Positions 1 through 8,270 are shown, counted from the first letter of the stretch. The stretch is DNA of 64,000 nt from CAMFLJ01 sp965279255 (GCA_965279255.1 OZ257146.1:3224001-3288000), one strand, 5' to 3'. Program-made: numbers and translations. The notes: a model not told the origin generated them from the sequence alone.

Positions 1-1
1 G

Positions 2-604
2 TTCGTGCCCTTCGACGCCTATCGCCGCAGCCACTTCGCCCACCACCGCGACGAGCTCGGCCCCAACGAGCCCGACCTCAACCTCTATCTGGGCTACCCG
101 ATCACTAAGGCGTCGTGGCACCGCAAGCTGCGGCGTGACGCGCTGGGCAGCTCGGGCTGGAAGAACCTCAAGGGCCTGCTGCTGGCGCTGACGAAGCCGT
201 CGTCGAGGGGCGTGGCCCTACGCATCCTCGCCGCCCAGGCCGTGCTCTTCGTGACGATGGGCCTGCTCTCGGGCCGCTGGTGGCTGTGGCCGGTGATGTG
301 GCTGGCGCCGTGGATGACGGTGTGGCGGGTGCTCAACCGGCTGCGGGCGGTGGCCGAGCACGGCGGCATGGAGCACTCGCCCGACCGGCGCCGCACCACC
401 CACGTGGTGCACCAGTCGCTGCTGCCCCGGTTCTGGATCGTGCCGTTCAACACCGGCTGGCACCTCGCCCACCATGCCGACATGGGCGTGCCGTTCCAGC
501 ACCTCCCGGCCCTGCACGACGAGCTCGTCGCGTCGGGTTGGGTGACGCCCTCCGTCGAGTACCGCAGCTACTCGGAGCTCTGGAAGACTGCGTCCTCAGG
601 ATGA
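2..604 (+). CDS. Fatty acid desaturase family protein (5' truncated by window edge)
   Basis: C-terminal part of a membrane di-iron fatty acid desaturase. The frame is open from base 2, so the true start and the first histidine box lie to the left. Two boxes of the family are visible: HFAHHRDE (HxxHH) near the beginning, and the GWHLAHHAD box about 160 residues in, followed by GVPFQHLPALHDEL, the usual C-terminal signature. Between them a hydrophobic stretch rich in L, W and V (encoded at about 235-310) is the membrane hairpin. The enzyme would insert a double bond into, or hydroxylate, a lipid acyl chain using O2 and electrons from ferredoxin or a reductase. The P450 gene starts 31 bp downstream on the same strand, so the two may be co-transcribed. 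Substrate cannot be told from the sequence. Confidence 0.85.
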   Translation, partial: FVPFDAYRRSHFAHHRDELGPNEPDLNLYLGYPITKASWHRKLRRDALGSSGWKNLKGLLLALTKPSSRGVALRILAAQAVLFVTMGLLSGRWWLWPVMWLAPWMTVWRVLNRLRAVAEHGGMEHSPDRRRTTHVVHQSLLPRFWIVPFNTGWHLAHHADMGVPFQHLPALHDELVASGWVTPSVEYRSYSELWKTASSG

Positions 605-635
605 GGCGCCGGGCGCGCCGATCAGGGGGAAGACC

Positions 636-1862
636 ATGACGACCGTCGATCCGGGCACCGATCGCCACGACCGCACGCACGAGCCGCTCACCGACCAGTT
701 CCTCGGTGTCGAGCTCTCGGTCGACGACGCCAACGCGCTCTACGCCGAGCTCCGGGCCAGGGGCCGGATGCTCTGGAACGCGTCGCAGGGGTTCTGGGTG
801 GCGCCGTGCCACGCCGAGGTCATGGCGGTGTCGACCGACCCCGCCACCTACCGGTCGGGCAAGGGCATCCTGACCTTCGAGATCGGCGCCGACTACGCCA
901 CTCCCCCGACGATGATGCACACCGACCCACCGGACCACACCCGGTACCGGTCGCTCGTGCAGCCGGCGTTCGGCCGCCGGGTCGTGAAGACCCTCGACGG
1001 CTCGGTGCGCGACGCCGCCCGCGTACTGGTCGACGCCCTCCCGCTCGACGAGCCGGTCGACATCGTTCCGCCGCTCGCCGTGCCGCTGCCGGTGCAGGTG
1101 ATCGCCCAGCTGCTCGGCCTCCCCGAAGAGCAGTGGGACCGGGTGTGGGAGTGGTCCGAGGCGTCCATCCCTGGCACCGAGATCTACGCCGACGAGGCCC
1201 GTCGCAACGCTCTCAGCGCCGAGATGATGGCCGAGCTCATGCGCCTGGTCACCGAGGCCCGCACCAACCCCGCCGAGGACGTCATCGGCTGGCTGGCCAC
1301 CACCGAGATCGACGGCGACAAGCTCACCGACGACGAGATCGCCATGTTCCTCAACCAGCTGCTGGTGGCCGGCAACGAGACCACCCGCAACACCATCTCC
1401 GGTGGGCTGGTGGCGCTGGCCGAGAACCCCGACCAGTGGGCCCGGCTGGTGGCCGACCGCTCGCTCGTGGCCGGCGCCGTCGAGGAGATCCTGCGGTGGA
1501 CCACCGCCGTCATCTACTTCATGCGCACCGCCACCAGGGACGTCGTGCTCGGGGGCCAGTCGGTCGCCGCGGGCGAGCCGATCGTGATGGTCTACGCCTC
1601 GGCCAACCAGGACGAGGACGAGTTCGGCCCCACCGCCGGGTCGTTCGACGTGGGCCGCTCGCCGAACCACCACGTCGCCTTCGGCTTCGGCGCGCACTTC
1701 TGCCTGGGCGCGGCGCTGGCCCGCCTCGAGGTCGCCGCTGTGCTCGACTCCCTGCTCGACCGAGGCGTCACCCGCCTCGAGCTGGCTGGACCGGTCGGCC
1801 GGTCGGTGTCCAACATCATCGCCGGCACCACCACCGCCCCGATGATCCTCCACACCAGCTGA
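636..1862 (+). CDS. Cytochrome P450
   Basis: Soluble bacterial class I cytochrome P450 of 408 residues, the normal length. Visible marks are the C-helix HTDPPDHTRYR (about 96-104), the I-helix oxygen-activation motif AGNETT (245-250), the K-helix ExxR as EEILR (283-287), and the heme loop FGFGAHFCLG with the thiolate ligand at Cys356. A GGGGGAAG ribosome binding site sits just before the ATG. Needs ferredoxin and ferredoxin reductase partners, which are not adjacent. It follows a desaturase gene and is followed 4 bp later by a tiny ORF, suggesting one transcript. Such P450s in actinobacteria often act on fatty acids, steroids or terpenes, but the substrate is unknown. Confidence 0.95.
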   Translation: MTTVDPGTDRHDRTHEPLTDQFLGVELSVDDANALYAELRARGRMLWNASQGFWVAPCHAEVMAVSTDPATYRSGKGILTFEIGADYATPPTMMHTDPPDHTRYRSLVQPAFGRRVVKTLDGSVRDAARVLVDALPLDEPVDIVPPLAVPLPVQVIAQLLGLPEEQWDRVWEWSEASIPGTEIYADEARRNALSAEMMAELMRLVTEARTNPAEDVIGWLATTEIDGDKLTDDEIAMFLNQLLVAGNETTRNTISGGLVALAENPDQWARLVADRSLVAGAVEEILRWTTAVIYFMRTATRDVVLGGQSVAAGEPIVMVYASANQDEDEFGPTAGSFDVGRSPNHHVAFGFGAHFCLGAALARLEVAAVLDSLLDRGVTRLELAGPVGRSVSNIIAGTTTAPMILHTS

Positions 1863-1866
1863 GCCG

Positions 1867-2061
1867 ATGGCGACCCCGACCTACCTGCTGATCGACACCG
1901 CCGGCTCCGAGCTCGGCCCGGCGGCCATCGAGGGGCCGATCGAGGAGGGGCTCACCATCGACGCCGGCGACCTCGGCATCTTCCTGGTGATCGAGGTCTA
2001 CGACGGCGAGGACGGCACCGCCGGCGGGATGGCGGCCACGCTCGTGGTCGAGGAGGCCTAG
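1867..2061 (+). CDS. Small hypothetical acidic protein (64 aa)
   Basis: I do not recognise this protein. It starts 4 bp after the P450 stop codon, so translational coupling is likely. It is acidic, rich in E, D and G, with no Cys, no membrane segment and no evident nucleic acid binding motif. The composition (MATPTYLLIDTAGSELGP...) resembles a short beta-rich domain. Codon third positions are almost all G or C, as in neighbouring genes. Its TAG stop overlaps the stop codon of larC on the opposite strand (2058-2061), so the two genes converge without any spacer. It could be a P450 accessory peptide or a spurious ORF. Confidence 0.5.
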   Translation: MATPTYLLIDTAGSELGPAAIEGPIEEGLTIDAGDLGIFLVIEVYDGEDGTAGGMAATLVVEEA

Positions 2062-3350
2062 GCCTTCTCCCGCCAGGCGGCCTCGGCGCGAGCGGTGACC
2101 TCGCGCAGGGGCAGGCCGAGGGCGCGGGCGGCGCGGGCGGCGTCGTCGTGCTCGGCCTTCACCCGGCCGCCGGCGACCTTCACGGCGATGACCTGGCCGT
2201 CGATGGTGACCTCCTCGAACGAGCGGCTCTGCGGCCACCGCTCGAGGGTCTGGCCCCGCACGCCCATCGTGCCGGTCTCGCGCACGAGCACGGCCCGCAC
2301 GTCGGCGGCGAGTGACGGGTCGGCCAGGACGCTGACGGTGTGGGCGGGGCGGCCCTTCTTCATCACGATCGGGGTGACCCAGGCGTCGTGGGCCCCGGCG
2401 GCGAGGAGCGCCTCGATCGCGTAGCCGAGGGTCTCGCCGGTGACGTCGTCGACGTTGGCCTCGAGCAGCACGACCGGCTGGCCGGGCACGTGGCCCGCGG
2501 TGTCGGCCCGGGTGCCGATCACGACGCGGGTGAGGTTGGGACGGTCGCCGAGGTCGGCGGTGCCCGCGCCGAAGCCTGCCGAGGCGATGACCATTGCCGG
2601 CATCGGGCCCCACTCCACGACGTTGGCGGCGAGCAGCGCGGCGCCGGTGGGGGTGGTGAGCTCGCGGGCGATGTCGAGGCCGTAGGTCGGGGCGCCCTCG
2701 AGCAGGGCGACGACCGCGGGCACGGGCACGGGGAGCTGGCCGTGGGCGGCCCGCACGGTGCCGATGCCGTCGGCCACGGGTGACGAGGCGACCTCGTCGA
2801 CGCCGAGGATCTCGAGGGCGGCGCAGGTGCCGACCACGTCGACGATGGCGTCGAGGGCACCGACCTCGTGGAAGTGCACGGTCTCGGGCGGCTGGCGGTG
2901 GAGGCGACCCTCGGCCTGGGCCAGGGCCCGGAAGGTGGCGAGCGCCCGGCGGTGCACCCGGTCGGGGAGCTCGGCGGCGGCCACGATGGCGGCGACCTCG
3001 GCAGCGGTGCGCGACGGCGGGTCGGTCTCGGTGCGCACGTGCACCTTGGTGCCGGCGATGCCCGAACGCAGCACGGTCTCGGTCTCGAGGGCCCAGCCGT
3101 CGACGGGCAGGCGCTTGAGCATGGTGCGCACCTCGTCGGCGTCGGCGCCGGCGTCGATCAGCGCGCCGAGGGCCATGTCGCCGGCGATTCCCGAGAAGCA
3201 GTGGAACCAGGCGACGGTGGCGCCCGCCCCCCCACCGGCCGGCACGGTGACGCCCTCCCACGCGACGGGCCCGCCGTCGTGCGCGTCCTCGTGATCGTGG
3301 TGATGCGGGTGATCGTGGTCGTGCGGGTGGTCGTGCCCGTGGTCAGACAT
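2058..3350 (-). CDS. larC: Nickel pincer cofactor biosynthesis protein LarC
   Basis: LarC family (DUF111) nickel insertase of about 430 residues. In the lactate racemase pathway LarC inserts nickel into the pyridinium bis-thiocarboxylate precursor in a CTP-dependent way. The N-terminus carries a strongly His/Asp-rich tract (about residues 3-25, many HDH and HDHP units) that can bind or store nickel. It is followed by the family start WFHCFSGIAGDMALGALIDAG and the HFHEVGALDAIVDVVG motif. It is a single continuous frame, unlike Lactobacillus, where larC1 and larC2 are joined by frameshifting. The start at 3350 is chosen because its ATG overlaps the larB stop by 8 nt (ATGTCTGA); the frame stays open further upstream. 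larE and larA are not in the window. Confidence 0.93.
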   Translation of the reverse strand: MSDHGHDHPHDHDHPHHHDHEDAHDGGPVAWEGVTVPAGGGAGATVAWFHCFSGIAGDMALGALIDAGADADEVRTMLKRLPVDGWALETETVLRSGIAGTKVHVRTETDPPSRTAAEVAAIVAAAELPDRVHRRALATFRALAQAEGRLHRQPPETVHFHEVGALDAIVDVVGTCAALEILGVDEVASSPVADGIGTVRAAHGQLPVPVPAVVALLEGAPTYGLDIARELTTPTGAALLAANVVEWGPMPAMVIASAGFGAGTADLGDRPNLTRVVIGTRADTAGHVPGQPVVLLEANVDDVTGETLGYAIEALLAAGAHDAWVTPIVMKKGRPAHTVSVLADPSLAADVRAVLVRETGTMGVRGQTLERWPQSRSFEEVTIDGQVIAVKVAGGRVKAEHDDAARAARALGLPLREVTARAEAAWREKA

Positions 3351-4149
3351 CGGAGGCCTCCGAGCGACGAGCACCGATCACGTTGAGCGTGCGGAGGATG
3401 GCGCAGGCGGCGCCGAAGCCGTTGTCGATGCCCACCACGGTGAGGCCCGACGCGCACGAGGCCAGCATGCCGAGCAGGGCGGTGACACCCTCGAGCGACG
3501 AGCCGTAGCCGACCGACGTGGGCACGGCCACGACCGGCGCGGCGGTGAGCCCGCCCACCACGCTGGCGAGAGCACCTTCCATGCCGGCGACGACGACCAC
3601 GGCATCGGCCGAGGCCAGCTCGTCGGCGGCGTCGAGGATGCGGTGCAGGCCGGCCACCCCGACATCGGTGATCCGCAGCGGGCGCAGTCCGTGGGCCACC
3701 AGGGTGGCGGCGCACTCGTCGGCCACCGGGAGGTCGGCGGTGCCGGCGGTGACGACAGCGACCCGCTCGGGCCGTTCGGCGGCGGGGCGCCACACGACGG
3801 TGTGCAGGCGGCGGTCGGCGGCGTCGCCTCCTCCGGCCTCGACGACGCTGCCGCCGGGGTTGGCGGCGAGGGCGGCGGCGACCTGCTCGGCATCGGCCCG
3901 GGAGAGCACGATCGGCGACGAACCGGGCTGGGCGAGCAGCTCGGCCACGATCGCCGCGCACTGCGACGGGGCCTTGCCCGGGCCGTAGACCGTCTCGGCC
4001 ATGCCCTGGCGCAGCGAGCGGTGGTGATCGACCCGGGCGTAGCCGAGGTCGGCGAACGGCAGACGGCGCAGGGTGGCGACCGCGTCGTCGGCGCTGACCG
4101 AGCCGCCCTTCACCGCGTCGAGAAGCTCCCGGAGGGCGGCCTCGTCCAT
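3343..4149 (-). CDS. larB: Nickel pincer cofactor biosynthesis protein LarB
   Basis: LarB of 268 residues, the usual size. It carboxylates and hydrolyses nicotinic acid adenine dinucleotide, the first step of nickel-pincer nucleotide synthesis. The C-terminal half is a PurE-like (AIR carboxylase) domain: GTADLPVADE, DVGVAGLHRIL, VVVAGMEGALASVVGG, PVVAVPTSVGYG and GIDNGFGAA follow in the family order. Start chosen at MDEAALREL (4149), which has GGGGAGG upstream; an in-frame ATG at 4179 would add ten residues. First gene of a two-gene operon with larC, overlapping by 8 nt. A palindromic hairpin pair (4190-4301) lies just upstream and separates it from the hemerythrin gene. Confidence 0.94.
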   Translation of the reverse strand: MDEAALRELLDAVKGGSVSADDAVATLRRLPFADLGYARVDHHRSLRQGMAETVYGPGKAPSQCAAIVAELLAQPGSSPIVLSRADAEQVAAALAANPGGSVVEAGGGDAADRRLHTVVWRPAAERPERVAVVTAGTADLPVADECAATLVAHGLRPLRITDVGVAGLHRILDAADELASADAVVVVAGMEGALASVVGGLTAAPVVAVPTSVGYGSSLEGVTALLGMLASCASGLTVVGIDNGFGAACAILRTLNVIGARRSEASDV

Positions 4150-4189
4150 CCCCCCATCCTCCCCGATCCCCGCCCCCACCGCGCCATCG

Positions 4190-4301
4190 ACCCTCTGGCT
4201 CAGTACGTCACGCCGGGGGTGACGTACTGAGCCACGGTCGATCGCTCACCACCCTCTGGCTCAGAACGTCACGCCATTGGTGACGTGTTGAGCCAGAGGG
4301 T
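4190..4301. repeat. Tandem paired hairpins, locus A (61-bp period)
   Basis: Two hairpins in tandem. The first has perfect 16-bp arms (4196-4211 and 4219-4234, TGGCTCAGTACGTCAC and its complement). The second has 22-bp arms (4251-4272 and 4280-4301) with two mismatches. The left arms and their flanks, starting at 4190 and 4251, are direct repeats differing at about one base in 25, so the pair arose by a 61-bp tandem duplication. The element ends 11 bp from the 3' end of the hemerythrin gene. It has no T-run, so it may be a high-GC terminator or a mobile palindromic element. Related pairs occur at 12486-12593 and 15520-15628. Confidence 0.85.
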
Positions 4302-4311
4302 GGAGGGTGCG

Positions 4312-5037
4312 TCAGGCGGTGATGCCGAGGCGGGCGGCGATGGCGGCCACGTCGGCGGGCACCAGGATCGAGCCGACCAGGCCCCACACCCCGGCGAAGA
4401 CCTCGGCGGGGGCGCCGGCCCGCATGCCGCCGAGCAGCTCGGTGCGGTCATCGACGTTCATGCCCGGGATCATGACGGCGAGGAACTCGGCCATCTCGGC
4501 CGGCGGGATGCTGCCCACGATGGACTCGTGGAGCTGGAGCACCTCGAGGGGCGTCATGGTCTCGGCGAGCGTCGGCATGACGACCCGCTCCTCGAGATCC
4601 TGGTGGGAGAGGTAGGCGCTGACGAACGACGCCAGCTCGAGGTACACCTCGTTGCCGATCGAGCGGGCGGGCTCGCCGGTGGCCTGCACCAGGGCACCGA
4701 CCATCTCCCGGATGTCGGCGACGCGGACCTCGAAGGCAGCGTGGTCGGTGGCGATCCGGGTGGCGGCGGCGGGGAGGTGCTGCTCGATCAGGGGCTGGAT
4801 CCAGTCGTCCTCGTGGGCGGCGTGCTGCTCGAGCATCACGTAGAGGCGGCCGACCCGATCGGCGAACGCCGCCGTGGCATCGCGGTCCGAGCAGTCGAGC
4901 TGACCGGCGGAGAGGGTGACGCCGAACATCTCCAGGCGGATGCCCTTGTGGACGTCGCGATAGAGGTCGATGCGGGGGATCTGGGCATCGGCCGGAACCG
5001 GCGCCTCGGTGGTCTCGGTGGTGTCGAAGGTGGTCAT
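4312..5037 (-). CDS. Hemerythrin-domain protein with C-terminal extension
   Basis: About 241 residues. The first two thirds are a hemerythrin-like four-helix bundle: HKGIRLEM (H near 30), then EQHAAHEDDWIQPLIEQH, ATDHAAFE and AYLSHQDLEERVVMP, which supply the His and Glu ligands of a di-iron site. Such proteins bind O2, sense O2/NO or store iron. The remaining third (from about IVGSIPPAEMAEFLAVMIPGM) is a helical domain also found in the second hemerythrin at 33263-33964. Start at 5037 is chosen because AAGGAG precedes it at good spacing. Divergent from the PPOX genes, with three GCTAAG repeats in the shared control region. Confidence 0.88.
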   Translation of the reverse strand: MTTFDTTETTEAPVPADAQIPRIDLYRDVHKGIRLEMFGVTLSAGQLDCSDRDATAAFADRVGRLYVMLEQHAAHEDDWIQPLIEQHLPAAATRIATDHAAFEVRVADIREMVGALVQATGEPARSIGNEVYLELASFVSAYLSHQDLEERVVMPTLAETMTPLEVLQLHESIVGSIPPAEMAEFLAVMIPGMNVDDRTELLGGMRAGAPAEVFAGVWGLVGSILVPADVAAIAARLGITA

Positions 5038-5145
5038 CGCATGCTCCTTGAGGGGTGGCCCGGCCGATCGGGCCGGTGTTCCGTTGCTGGAACCCATCAT
5101 GAGGAGCACCCGGGAATGGCGCTGCTGAAAGGCCGCTCACGCGAT

Positions 5146-5182
5146 GCTAAGAAGCGCTGCAGTTTGCTAAGAGCCCGCTAAG
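5146..5182. promoter_or_regulatory. Three GCTAAG direct repeats in a divergent control region
   Basis: GCTAAG occurs at 5146-5151, 5166-5171 and 5177-5182, spaced 20 and 11 bp, so all three copies fall on nearly the same face of the helix. They lie between the hemerythrin gene (start 5037, minus strand) and the PPOX gene (start 5205, plus strand). Regularly phased direct repeats of this kind are typical of activators such as SARP or OmpR-type winged-helix regulators. The regulator is not identified. Confidence 0.4.
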
Positions 5183-5204
5183 CCAGCCCCGGAAGGCGAC
5201 CCCC

Positions 5205-5681
5205 GTGGCCCTCGACCCCGAGTCCGCCGACTTCCTCAGCGACAAGGCCTCCATCATCGTCGGCGCCATCGGCACCGACGGCCGCCCGTTCGCGACCCGC
5301 GGGTGGGGTCTGACGGTCAGCTCCGGCGACGACGTCCGCGGGCGCCTCCAGCTGCCCGCCGAGGACGCCGACGCCCTGGCCCACCTCGCCGGCGGGGGCC
5401 GCATCGCCATCACCGGCACCGACGTCCCCACCCTGCGGTCGGTGCAGTTGAAGGGCCGACTCGAGGCGTTCGTCGCCACCACCGCCGCCGACCGCGAGGT
5501 CTTCGAGCGCCACAGCGAGGGCTTCATCACCGACGTGGCCGAGCAGGACCACATCCCGCGTGAGCACATCGCCCTGATGCTCCCGACCGAGATCATCACG
5601 TGCACGTTCACCGCCGACGAGGCCTACGACCAGACCCCCGGCCCGAGCGCCGGCGCGCCGCTCCTGGGTGACGCCCGATGA
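5205..5681 (+). CDS. Pyridoxamine 5'-phosphate oxidase (FMN split-barrel) family protein
   Basis: A 158-residue split beta-barrel protein of the PPOX family, which binds FMN, F420 or heme. The N-terminal SADFLSDKASIIVGAIGTDGRPFATRGWG resembles the strand pair at the start of these barrels, with RIAITGTDVPTLRSVQLKGRLE as the middle strands. GTG start preceded by GGAAGG. It overlaps the next gene by ATGA (5678-5681), so the two are translationally coupled and probably work together. It is short for a true PdxH and lacks the full PLP-site motifs, so vitamin B6 oxidation is unlikely; redox or cofactor binding is a better guess. Confidence 0.75.
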   Translation: MALDPESADFLSDKASIIVGAIGTDGRPFATRGWGLTVSSGDDVRGRLQLPAEDADALAHLAGGGRIAITGTDVPTLRSVQLKGRLEAFVATTAADREVFERHSEGFITDVAEQDHIPREHIALMLPTEIITCTFTADEAYDQTPGPSAGAPLLGDAR

Positions 5682-7075
5682 GCGCCGAACCCACGGGCGC
5701 CGACGGCACCGAGGTGCCCCTGCGCCACCTCGTGCGGGCGTTCGAGGGCGCGATCCCCGCGGTGATCGCCACCGCCGCCGCTGACGGCATCCCCAACGTC
5801 ACCTACCTCTCGCGGATCCGGATGGTCGACGACGACCACGTCGCCCTGTCGAACCAGTTCTTCTCCAAGACCACCCGCAACCTGGCCGAGAACCCGGTCG
5901 CCAGCCTGATCGTCACCGACCCGTGGACGTTCGAGGAGTTCCGCCTCGAACTCACCTACGAGCGCACCGAGCGCCGGGGCCCGGTGTTCGACCGGCTCCG
6001 GGAGGACGTGGCGGAGGCCGCCGCCCTCCACGGCATGGAGGGAGTGTTCCACCTGCGCACCGCCGACATCTACCGGGTCGGCGCCATCGACCGTCGCCAC
6101 ACGATGGCCTGTGAGCAGCCGGTCACCGAGGTGCCCGACGGGAGACCTGACGCCGCCGAGGACGCCGAGCGGCTGGCCGAGCTCACCCGCCGCGTGAGTC
6201 GCTCGGCCGACCTCGACACGCTGGTGAGCACGGTCGTGCGGGGCCTCGACGAGCTGTTCGGCTACCACCACAGCATCCTGCTTCTGACCGACGAGCACGG
6301 AGAACGGCTCTACACGATCGCCAGCCACGGCTACGACGAACAGGGCGTGGGATCGGAGGTCATCGTGGGCGAGGGCGTGGCCGGGATGGCGGCGTCGCGC
6401 TGCCGGGCCATACGGGTCGGCAGCCTGGGCCAGATGGCGAAGTACGCGCGGTCGGTCAGCCTGGCCATGGAGGGGGCCGACGGCGTGACGCCGGGTCGGA
6501 AGATCCCGCTGCCGGGCCTCCCTCACCCCCAGAGCCAGCTGGCCGTGCCCGCCCAGGCGCTGGGCCAGCTGGTCGGGGTGCTGCTGGTGGAGAGCGACGA
6601 ACGGGTCTCGTTCGACGAGGGGGACCAGCACCGCCTCGAGATCGTGGCGACCATGATCGGCGGGGCCATCGAGATCGAGCGCTCGAGGGCTCGGGCCGAC
6701 ACGTCGGTCCCCGACGCGGTCACGGCGCCGGCGCCGGTGACCCCCACGGCGTCGGCCACCCAGGTGCGCTACTACGCCACCGACGGCAGCACCTTCCTCG
6801 ACGGTGACTACCTCATCAAGGGCGTGGCCGGCCGCATCCTGTGGGCGCTGTTGCAGGCCAACGCCACGGAGGGCCGCACCGAGTTCACCAACCGCGAGGT
6901 GCGCCTCGACCCCTCGCTCGAGCTGCCTGAGTTCCGCGACAACTTCGAGAGTCGCCTGATCCTGCTGAAGCGCCGCCTCGACGAGCGCGACGCGCCGGTG
7001 CGCATCGAGAAGACCGGCCGCGGCCGCTTCCGCCTCGTCGTCGCCACACCGCTGCGCCTCGAGTCGGTCGAGTAA
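5678..7075 (+). CDS. PPOX / GAF / winged-helix fusion protein
   Basis: A 465-residue three-part protein. Residues about 12-150 are a second PPOX-type split barrel (AIPAVIATAAADGIPNVTYLS, then SNQFFSKTTRNLAENPVASLIV). Residues about 165-340 are a GAF domain (LDTLVSTVVRGLDELFGYHHSILLLTDE to GVLLVES.ERVSFDEGDQHRLEIVA). The last 100 residues (VRYYATDGSTFLDGDYLIKGVAG onward, ending RIEKTGRGRFRLV) look like a winged-helix/OmpR-like domain or a GAF-linked output domain. It may sense a flavin, heme or small ligand and control transcription. First codon overlaps the previous gene's stop. The last domain assignment is the least certain. Confidence 0.72.
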   Translation: MSAEPTGADGTEVPLRHLVRAFEGAIPAVIATAAADGIPNVTYLSRIRMVDDDHVALSNQFFSKTTRNLAENPVASLIVTDPWTFEEFRLELTYERTERRGPVFDRLREDVAEAAALHGMEGVFHLRTADIYRVGAIDRRHTMACEQPVTEVPDGRPDAAEDAERLAELTRRVSRSADLDTLVSTVVRGLDELFGYHHSILLLTDEHGERLYTIASHGYDEQGVGSEVIVGEGVAGMAASRCRAIRVGSLGQMAKYARSVSLAMEGADGVTPGRKIPLPGLPHPQSQLAVPAQALGQLVGVLLVESDERVSFDEGDQHRLEIVATMIGGAIEIERSRARADTSVPDAVTAPAPVTPTASATQVRYYATDGSTFLDGDYLIKGVAGRILWALLQANATEGRTEFTNREVRLDPSLELPEFRDNFESRLILLKRRLDERDAPVRIEKTGRGRFRLVVATPLRLESVE

Positions 7076-7118
7076 CCCTCACGGGGCAGGGCGGGGCCCG
7101 TCGGTATCCTCGACCCTC

Positions 7119-8087
7119 GTGACCGCCACCTCCCCCACTCCCGCCGCCATCGACTGGCCGGCGCGCACCATCGCCTTCCTGGGGCCGGTCGGCACGTTCA
7201 CCGAGCAGGCCCTGCTCACCCAGCACGACCTGGCCCAGGCGAAGCTCGTGCCGATGCCGTCGTTCTCGGCGATCCTCAGCGCGGTCGAGGCGGGCGACGT
7301 CGACTACGGGTTCATCGCCATCGAGAACGCCATCGAGGGCACGGTCAACGTCAACCAGGACACGCTCGCCTTCGATGTCGACCTGCTCATCGAGCGTGAG
7401 GTCGTGCTGCCCGTGCACCTCGACCTCATGGTGCGGCCCGGGGTGAAGCTCGACCAGGTCACCCGCGTGTGGTCGTACCCCCACGCCCTCGCCCAGTGCC
7501 GCAAGTTCCTGGCCCGCGAGCTCGCCCTGGCCGAGACCGAGGCCACCAACTCCACCGCCGACGCCGCCCGCATGCTGGCCCAGAGCGACGACGCCCACGG
7601 CGCCGCCATCGCTCCCGCCCGGGCCGCCGACGTCTACGGCCTCGAGGTGATCGAGCACGCCATCGAGGACCACGAGGGCAACGAGACGCGCTTCGTGCTC
7701 GTGGCGCGGGAGGGCATCCCCGCCGCCACCGGGCACGACAAGACCTCGATCGTCGTGTTCCAGCGGGCCGACGAGCCGGGCAGCCTGCTCACGATCCTCC
7801 AGGAGTTCGCCGCCCGCGGCGTGAACCTCACCAAGCTCGAGTCGCGCCCCACCGGCCGCGGCCTCGGCGACTACTGCTTCCTCATCGACCTGGAGGGGCA
7901 CCTCAGCGACGAGGTCGTGGCCGACGCGCTGCGCTCGCTCAAGGCCAAGCAGGCCGACGTGAAGTTCCTCGGCTCGTACCCCATGGCCGGCGACCAGGGC
8001 CCCGCCCGGCGGGCCGAGGTCGAGGAGTCGCGCCAGCGAGCCACCGCGTGGCTCGACGACCTGCGCGACCGCATCATCCCGGGCTGA
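7119..8087 (+). CDS. pheA: Prephenate dehydratase (P-protein, monofunctional)
   Basis: Converts prephenate to phenylpyruvate in phenylalanine synthesis. 322 residues: an N-terminal periplasmic-binding-like catalytic domain (FLGPVGTFTEQA, GFIAIENAIEGTV, and the catalytic TRF motif in GNETRFVLV) followed by a C-terminal ACT regulatory domain with the ESRPTGRG phenylalanine-binding motif. No chorismate mutase domain is present, as in most actinobacteria. GTG start with TATCCT 8 nt upstream (7105-7110), which suggests a leaderless transcript. The ACT domain predicts feedback inhibition by phenylalanine. Confidence 0.96.
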   Translation: MTATSPTPAAIDWPARTIAFLGPVGTFTEQALLTQHDLAQAKLVPMPSFSAILSAVEAGDVDYGFIAIENAIEGTVNVNQDTLAFDVDLLIEREVVLPVHLDLMVRPGVKLDQVTRVWSYPHALAQCRKFLARELALAETEATNSTADAARMLAQSDDAHGAAIAPARAADVYGLEVIEHAIEDHEGNETRFVLVAREGIPAATGHDKTSIVVFQRADEPGSLLTILQEFAARGVNLTKLESRPTGRGLGDYCFLIDLEGHLSDEVVADALRSLKAKQADVKFLGSYPMAGDQGPARRAEVEESRQRATAWLDDLRDRIIPG

Positions 8088-8128
8088 GTCGGGCCGACGC
8101 CCGTCGGCGGGTCGCTAGTGTCGCCGGC

Positions 8129-8213
8129 GGAGGGATGGCAGAGCGGACGATTGCGACGGTCTTGAAAACCGTTGAGGGGCAACCCTCCGGGGGTTCGAAT
8201 CCCCCTCCCTCCG
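8129..8213 (+). tRNA. tRNA-Ser(UGA)
   Basis: Acceptor arms GGAGGGA (8129-8135) and TCCCTCC (8206-8212) pair perfectly, discriminator G at 8213. Anticodon stem ACGGT/ACCGT encloses loop CTTGAAA with anticodon TGA at 8163-8165. A long variable arm and the GGTTCGAATCC T-loop region fit a class II serine tRNA. CCA is not encoded. Confidence 0.97.
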
Positions 8214-8270
8214 CTCCGAGTCGTGCATCCGGCCCTGACCCCGTCGACCACGGCGGGGTTAGGGTGCGCG

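Noticed and set aside
447..1853. Long open frames opposite the P450 gene
   Set aside because: High GC content leaves few stop codons on the antisense strand; the frame gives Gly/His/Val/Asp-rich, motif-free protein, while the sense strand encodes a full P450.
4190..4301. Hairpins as a riboswitch for larB
   Set aside because: The structure lacks conserved aptamer features, is duplicated, and related pairs sit at gene 3' ends at two other loci.
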